A stretch of DNA of 7,508 nt from JAVBOP01 sp031550405 (GTDB lineage: Bacteria > Bacteroidota > Ignavibacteria > Kapaibacteriales > UBA2268). A program made the translations under genes and the position numbers. The stretch spans positions 1-7,508 of the forward strand of contig JAVBOP010000207.1 in NCBI GenBank assembly GCA_031550405.1, written 5' to 3'. The notes beneath the pieces were generated by a model that saw only the letters and a program-made list of their open reading frames with translations, made no database searches and had not been told where the DNA came from. The stretch's first letter is position 1; the number at the start of each line of letters is the position of its first letter. Positions 4,840 to 7,508 of the stretch are shown in pieces.

Positions 4840-7278
4840 ATGAAAGTATTAAAATTTGGCGGTACGTCCGTCGGAACACCTGAAATCATTCTCAATGTTA
4901 AAGAAATTGTAAGCAAAGAAACCACTCCTGTGATAGTTGTAGTTTCAGCTATGGCAGGCATTACGAATCAGCTTATACGTACCGCAGAAACTGCCTCGCA
5001 GGGCAAAGCCGAATATGTAACATCATATCAGGAAATGGTCTTGCGGCATCAAGATGCTATAAACAAAGTCATTGATGATGCCAGCAAACGGGCAATGCTG
5101 CTTAATCAGGTTAATGTGCTTTTTGGTGAGCTGTCAAATCTGTTCATGGGAATATATTTGATTAAAGATATTTCATCAAAAACGCTTGATACGATTGTCA
5201 GCTACGGCGAACGCATATCGTCGCTTATTATGAATTTTGTTTTAGATGGTTCGGCACTTTTGGATGCGCGGCTTTTTATAAAGACCGAATTGCAACATAA
5301 TAAGCATGTGGTTGATTTTAAATTGACTGAACAGCTTATAAAAGAGCATTTCAAAAATCTCTCGCCGATTACTGTTGTGCCGGGCTTTATAGCAAGCAGT
5401 AAGCAGCATAATGAAGTTACGAATCTGGGTCGTGGCGGCTCTGATTATACTGCTGCTCTTATTGCGGCGGCTTTGGATGCGGAGATACTTGAGATTTGGA
5501 CGGATGTTGATGGATTTATGAGTGCAGATCCAAAACTTATTAATCAGGCGTATGTGATTGAAAAACTTAGCTATGTCGAGGCAATGGAGCTGTGCAATTT
5601 CGGTGCAAAGGTCATATATCCGCCGACGATTTATCCTGTTTATCATAAAAATATACCGATAAAAATTAAAAATACATTTAATCCGGACTCGCCGGGAAGT
5701 TTTATAGATAACAAAAAAGCGGTCGATAGCAAGCATGTTATCAAAGGCATTTCATCTATTCAGGACACTGGGCTTATAACTGTGCAAGGTCTTGGCATGG
5801 TTGGTGTTATTGGCGTAAATTATAGAATTTTCAAAGCCTTAGCAAAAGACAGCATAAGTGTGTTTATGGTTGCACAGGCGTCATCTGAAAATACAACCAC
5901 GCTTGCTGTGAAAACGGATGTTGCAGATGCCGCAGTAGAATCGTTAAAAAATGAGTTTGCAAACGAAATTGTCCAAGGCGAAATTAATAATATATTTGCC
6001 GAAAAAGGCTTGGCAACGTTGGCAGTTGTAGGCGAAGATATGAAGAACACCCCTGGAATTGCAGGGAAATTATTTTCAACACTTGGACGCAATGGTATAA
6101 ATGTGGAAACATGTTCAGAAGGTGCTTTGGGCAGGAATATCTCGTTTGTTGTGAAGCAAAAGGATTTCAATAAAGCATTAAATTGTATTCATGATTCATT
6201 CTTCCTGTCGGAATATCAGGTGTTGAACATATTTTTGGTTGGTATTGGGACAGTCGGAAATAATTTATTGACACAGATAAAACAGCAGCAAAACAGATTA
6301 ATGAAACAAAATTCATTAAAGTTGAATGTTGCCGGCATTGCCAATTCGAAGCGTTGCATTACCAATCCTGACGGCATTGATATTGATAATTATAAGGAGC
6401 TACTTGCAAATTCCTCGCAGCCTTCATCGCCGGAGATTTTAAAGCAACATATATTCGATATGAATCTGCCTAATTCCGTTTTTGTGGATTGCACTTCGAG
6501 TGCCGATATTGCGGATCTATATAACTCGCTACTTGCTCATAATATATCTGTTGTAACGGCAAATAAAATCGCTGCATCTTCCAGCTATGACAACTACTTG
6601 CAGCTAAAAAATACTGCATTGCTTCATGGCGTAAAATTTCTGTTTGAAACAAATGTTGGCGCTGGTTTGCCTATCATCAATACGATTAATGCACTTATAA
6701 ACAGCGGCGATAGAATCCAGAAAATTGAGGCTGTTTTGTCGGGAACGTTGAACTATATTTTCAACACGTTGAGCAAGGATATTCCGTTGAGCAAAACCAT
6801 TGGAATGGCTATGGATGCCGGTTATGCCGAGCCTGATCCCCGCATTGATTTGAGTGGAATTGATGTCATTCGCAAGCTCGTTATTCTGGCTCGTGAATCC
6901 GGTTATAAGCTGGAACAGAGCAATGTTAAGGCAAATTTATTTATTCCTGACAAATATTTCGAAGGCAGTGTTGAGGATTTTTTCAGCAACGTGAAGCAAT
7001 TAGATGCGGAGTTTGAAAACAAGCGTCAAATCTTAGAAAAGGAAAATAAGCATTGGCGTTTTTGTGCCAAATTAGAAAATGGCAATGCCGAAGTCGGCTT
7101 GATTGAGGTCGGCGTTTCGCATCCATTTTACGAGCTTGAAGGCAGCAACAACATAATCATGATTACAACCGACCGCTATCACAGTTATCCTATGATAATC
7201 AAAGGCTACGGAGCAGGAGCAGACGTAACCGCCGCCGGCGTCTTCTCCGACATCATCAGCATTGTTAATATAAGATAA
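4840..7278 (+). CDS. thrA: Bifunctional aspartate kinase / homoserine dehydrogenase
   Basis: A cytoplasmic enzyme catalysing the first and third steps from aspartate to homoserine: ATP-dependent phosphorylation of aspartate, then NAD(P)H reduction of aspartate semialdehyde. The 812 residues match ThrA/MetL fusions (about 810-820). Kinase part: KFGGTSVG (5-12), GRGGSDYTA (198-206), WTDVDGFMSADP (220-231). Two ACT domains follow at about 314-385 and 391-460 (GEDMKNTPGIAGKLF is typical). Dehydrogenase part: nucleotide loop GIGTVG (468-473), ETNVGAGLP (603-611), VLSGTLNYIF (632-641), and EPDPRIDLSGIDVIRK with Glu664, Asp675 and Lys679 as the usual substrate and catalytic residues. The C-terminal GYGAGADVTAAGVFSDI (789-805) is conserved. 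The ACT domains suggest allosteric control, effector unknown. Its place next to metX/metY suggests homoserine supply for methionine, MetL-like in role. No Shine-Dalgarno sequence is visible. It is separated from the riboswitch operon by the opposite-strand gene. Confidence 0.94.
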   Translation: MKVLKFGGTSVGTPEIILNVKEIVSKETTPVIVVVSAMAGITNQLIRTAETASQGKAEYVTSYQEMVLRHQDAINKVIDDASKRAMLLNQVNVLFGELSNLFMGIYLIKDISSKTLDTIVSYGERISSLIMNFVLDGSALLDARLFIKTELQHNKHVVDFKLTEQLIKEHFKNLSPITVVPGFIASSKQHNEVTNLGRGGSDYTAALIAAALDAEILEIWTDVDGFMSADPKLINQAYVIEKLSYVEAMELCNFGAKVIYPPTIYPVYHKNIPIKIKNTFNPDSPGSFIDNKKAVDSKHVIKGISSIQDTGLITVQGLGMVGVIGVNYRIFKALAKDSISVFMVAQASSENTTTLAVKTDVADAAVESLKNEFANEIVQGEINNIFAEKGLATLAVVGEDMKNTPGIAGKLFSTLGRNGINVETCSEGALGRNISFVVKQKDFNKALNCIHDSFFLSEYQVLNIFLVGIGTVGNNLLTQIKQQQNRLMKQNSLKLNVAGIANSKRCITNPDGIDIDNYKELLANSSQPSSPEILKQHIFDMNLPNSVFVDCTSSADIADLYNSLLAHNISVVTANKIAASSSYDNYLQLKNTALLHGVKFLFETNVGAGLPIINTINALINSGDRIQKIEAVLSGTLNYIFNTLSKDIPLSKTIGMAMDAGYAEPDPRIDLSGIDVIRKLVILARESGYKLEQSNVKANLFIPDKYFEGSVEDFFSNVKQLDAEFENKRQILEKENKHWRFCAKLENGNAEVGLIEVGVSHPFYELEGSNNIIMITTDRYHSYPMIIKGYGAGADVTAAGVFSDIISIVNIR

Positions 7279-7299
7279 TTATGAATAAATATTCATAAA
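7278..7299. repeat. AT palindrome copy 8 (spacer TAAATA)
   Basis: ATTATGAA-TAAATA-TTCATAAA. Every paired base of 7279-7298 matches apart from the central AA. It starts on the last base of the thrA stop codon, as copy 6 does for metX. It has the same spacer and orientation as copies 4 and 5 around RAYT. Confidence 0.85.
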
Positions 7300-7361
7300 T
7301 CGGCAGGATTTGTTCCAAAATTGTTCATTGCCACCGCCCAAAAGACCGCAACCTGCCACCT
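7300..7361. other. Unassigned spacer between thrA and the IS end
   Basis: These 62 bases are richer in G and C than the other gaps. GGCAGG (7302-7307) and CCTGCC (7352-7357) could close a long-range stem. On the minus strand a frame is open from the IS edge to a stop inside the palindrome (ending NNFGTNPADL), which could be the tail of a gene cut by the IS, but nothing identifies it. Confidence 0.3.
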
Positions 7362-7379
7362 CACGGTTGTTAAGTTCTA
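7362..7379 (+). repeat. Left terminal inverted repeat of the right IS copy
   Basis: An 18-base perfect inverted match to 421-438. Within and after it, GTTAAGTTCT occurs at 7369-7378 and again at 7383-7392, a 14-base-period direct repeat that could be a paired transposase binding site. Only one such unit is seen at the right end of the left copy. Confidence 0.82.
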
Positions 7380-7402
7380 TCAGTTAAGTTCTTAGAAATA
7401 CT

Positions 7403-7410
7403 TAAATTTG
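7403..7410 (+). promoter_or_regulatory. -7 box of the IS transposase
   Basis: TAAATTTG is a full match to TAnnTTTG, 16 bases before the transposase ATG. No TTTG is found at the proper -33 distance, so the promoter may be weak, as is common for transposases. Confidence 0.45.
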
Positions 7411-7426
7411 GAATAAAAATTTAATT

Positions 7427-7508
7427 ATGAATCTACTTGATTACCTAGGTCAGGTAACAGACCCGCGCCGCAAGCAAGGACAACGGTTTCAGCTGAAAAT
7501 TTTATTAA
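7427..7508 (+). CDS. ISAs1-family transposase, N-terminal 27 codons (cut by window end)
   Basis: The frame runs open to the window edge and reads MNLLDYLGQVTDPRRKQGQR and then FQLKILL. This matches the short N-terminal domain that precedes the DDE domain in ISAs1/H-repeat-associated transposases (the pattern l--l--i-DPR---G-ry-l--lL). The ATG is supported by the -7 box 16 bases upstream and by its location 47 bases inside the terminal repeat. No catalytic residue lies within the window, so whether the gene is intact cannot be judged. Unlike the left copy, this end shows no decay. Confidence 0.77.
   Translation, partial: MNLLDYLGQVTDPRRKQGQRFQLKILL

Larger units (their letters stand above)
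7362..7508 (+). mobile_element. ISAs1-like insertion sequence, left end (partial)
   Basis: It begins with the terminal repeat CACGGTTGTTAAGTTCTA, followed by a -7-like box and the start of a transposase reading away from the cluster. It runs in the same orientation as the decayed copy at 1-438. The remainder lies beyond the window. Confidence 0.75.

Overview
The window looks like a piece of an AT-rich Bacteroidota genome. The evidence is a textbook Bacteroidota promoter (TTTG, 21 bases, TAtaTTTG) ahead of the first operon, further TAnnTTTG boxes on both strands, mostly weak ribosome binding sites, and a gene set typical of that phylum's acetyl-homoserine route to methionine. The genus cannot be read from the sequence.

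Layout. Positions 1-438 are the decayed 3' end of an ISAs1-like insertion sequence, ending in an 18-base terminal repeat. Positions 439-1040 hold no intact gene. They contain a possible fragment of a surface-protein gene, a promoter (621-653), a SAM-I (S-box) riboswitch (701-802), a long leader and an unusually strong Shine-Dalgarno sequence. Then follow metY (1041-2315, +), a REP-associated tyrosine transposase or RAYT (2358-3005, +), metX (3040-4062, +), a convergent flavin reductase-family gene (4115-4687, -) and a fused aspartate kinase/homoserine dehydrogenase, thrA (4840-7278, +). At 7362 the same 18-base terminal repeat appears inverted, followed by the first 27 codons of a second ISAs1-like transposase. 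The cluster therefore sits between two IS ends in the same orientation.

How the genes work together. ThrA makes aspartyl phosphate and later reduces aspartate semialdehyde to homoserine. MetX acetylates homoserine, and MetY swaps the acetyl group for sulfide to give homocysteine. The riboswitch places metY, and probably RAYT and metX behind it, under control by S-adenosylmethionine. thrA is cut off from that transcript by the opposite-strand flavin reductase gene and must have its own promoter.

The most unusual signal is a family of eight AT-rich palindromes, TTTATGAA-N6-TTCATAAA and variants, present in every intergenic gap between the intact genes. Their six-base spacers fall into three classes: TATTTG around the riboswitch, TAAATA on both sides of RAYT and after thrA, and TATATA on both sides of the flavin reductase gene. 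The transposase between metY and metX also carries a GC-rich REP-like inverted repeat and 51-base tandem repeats in frame inside its own coding sequence. The pathway genes themselves are ordinary. The palindromes, the RAYT and the IS bracketing are what deserve a second look, and their function is unproven.
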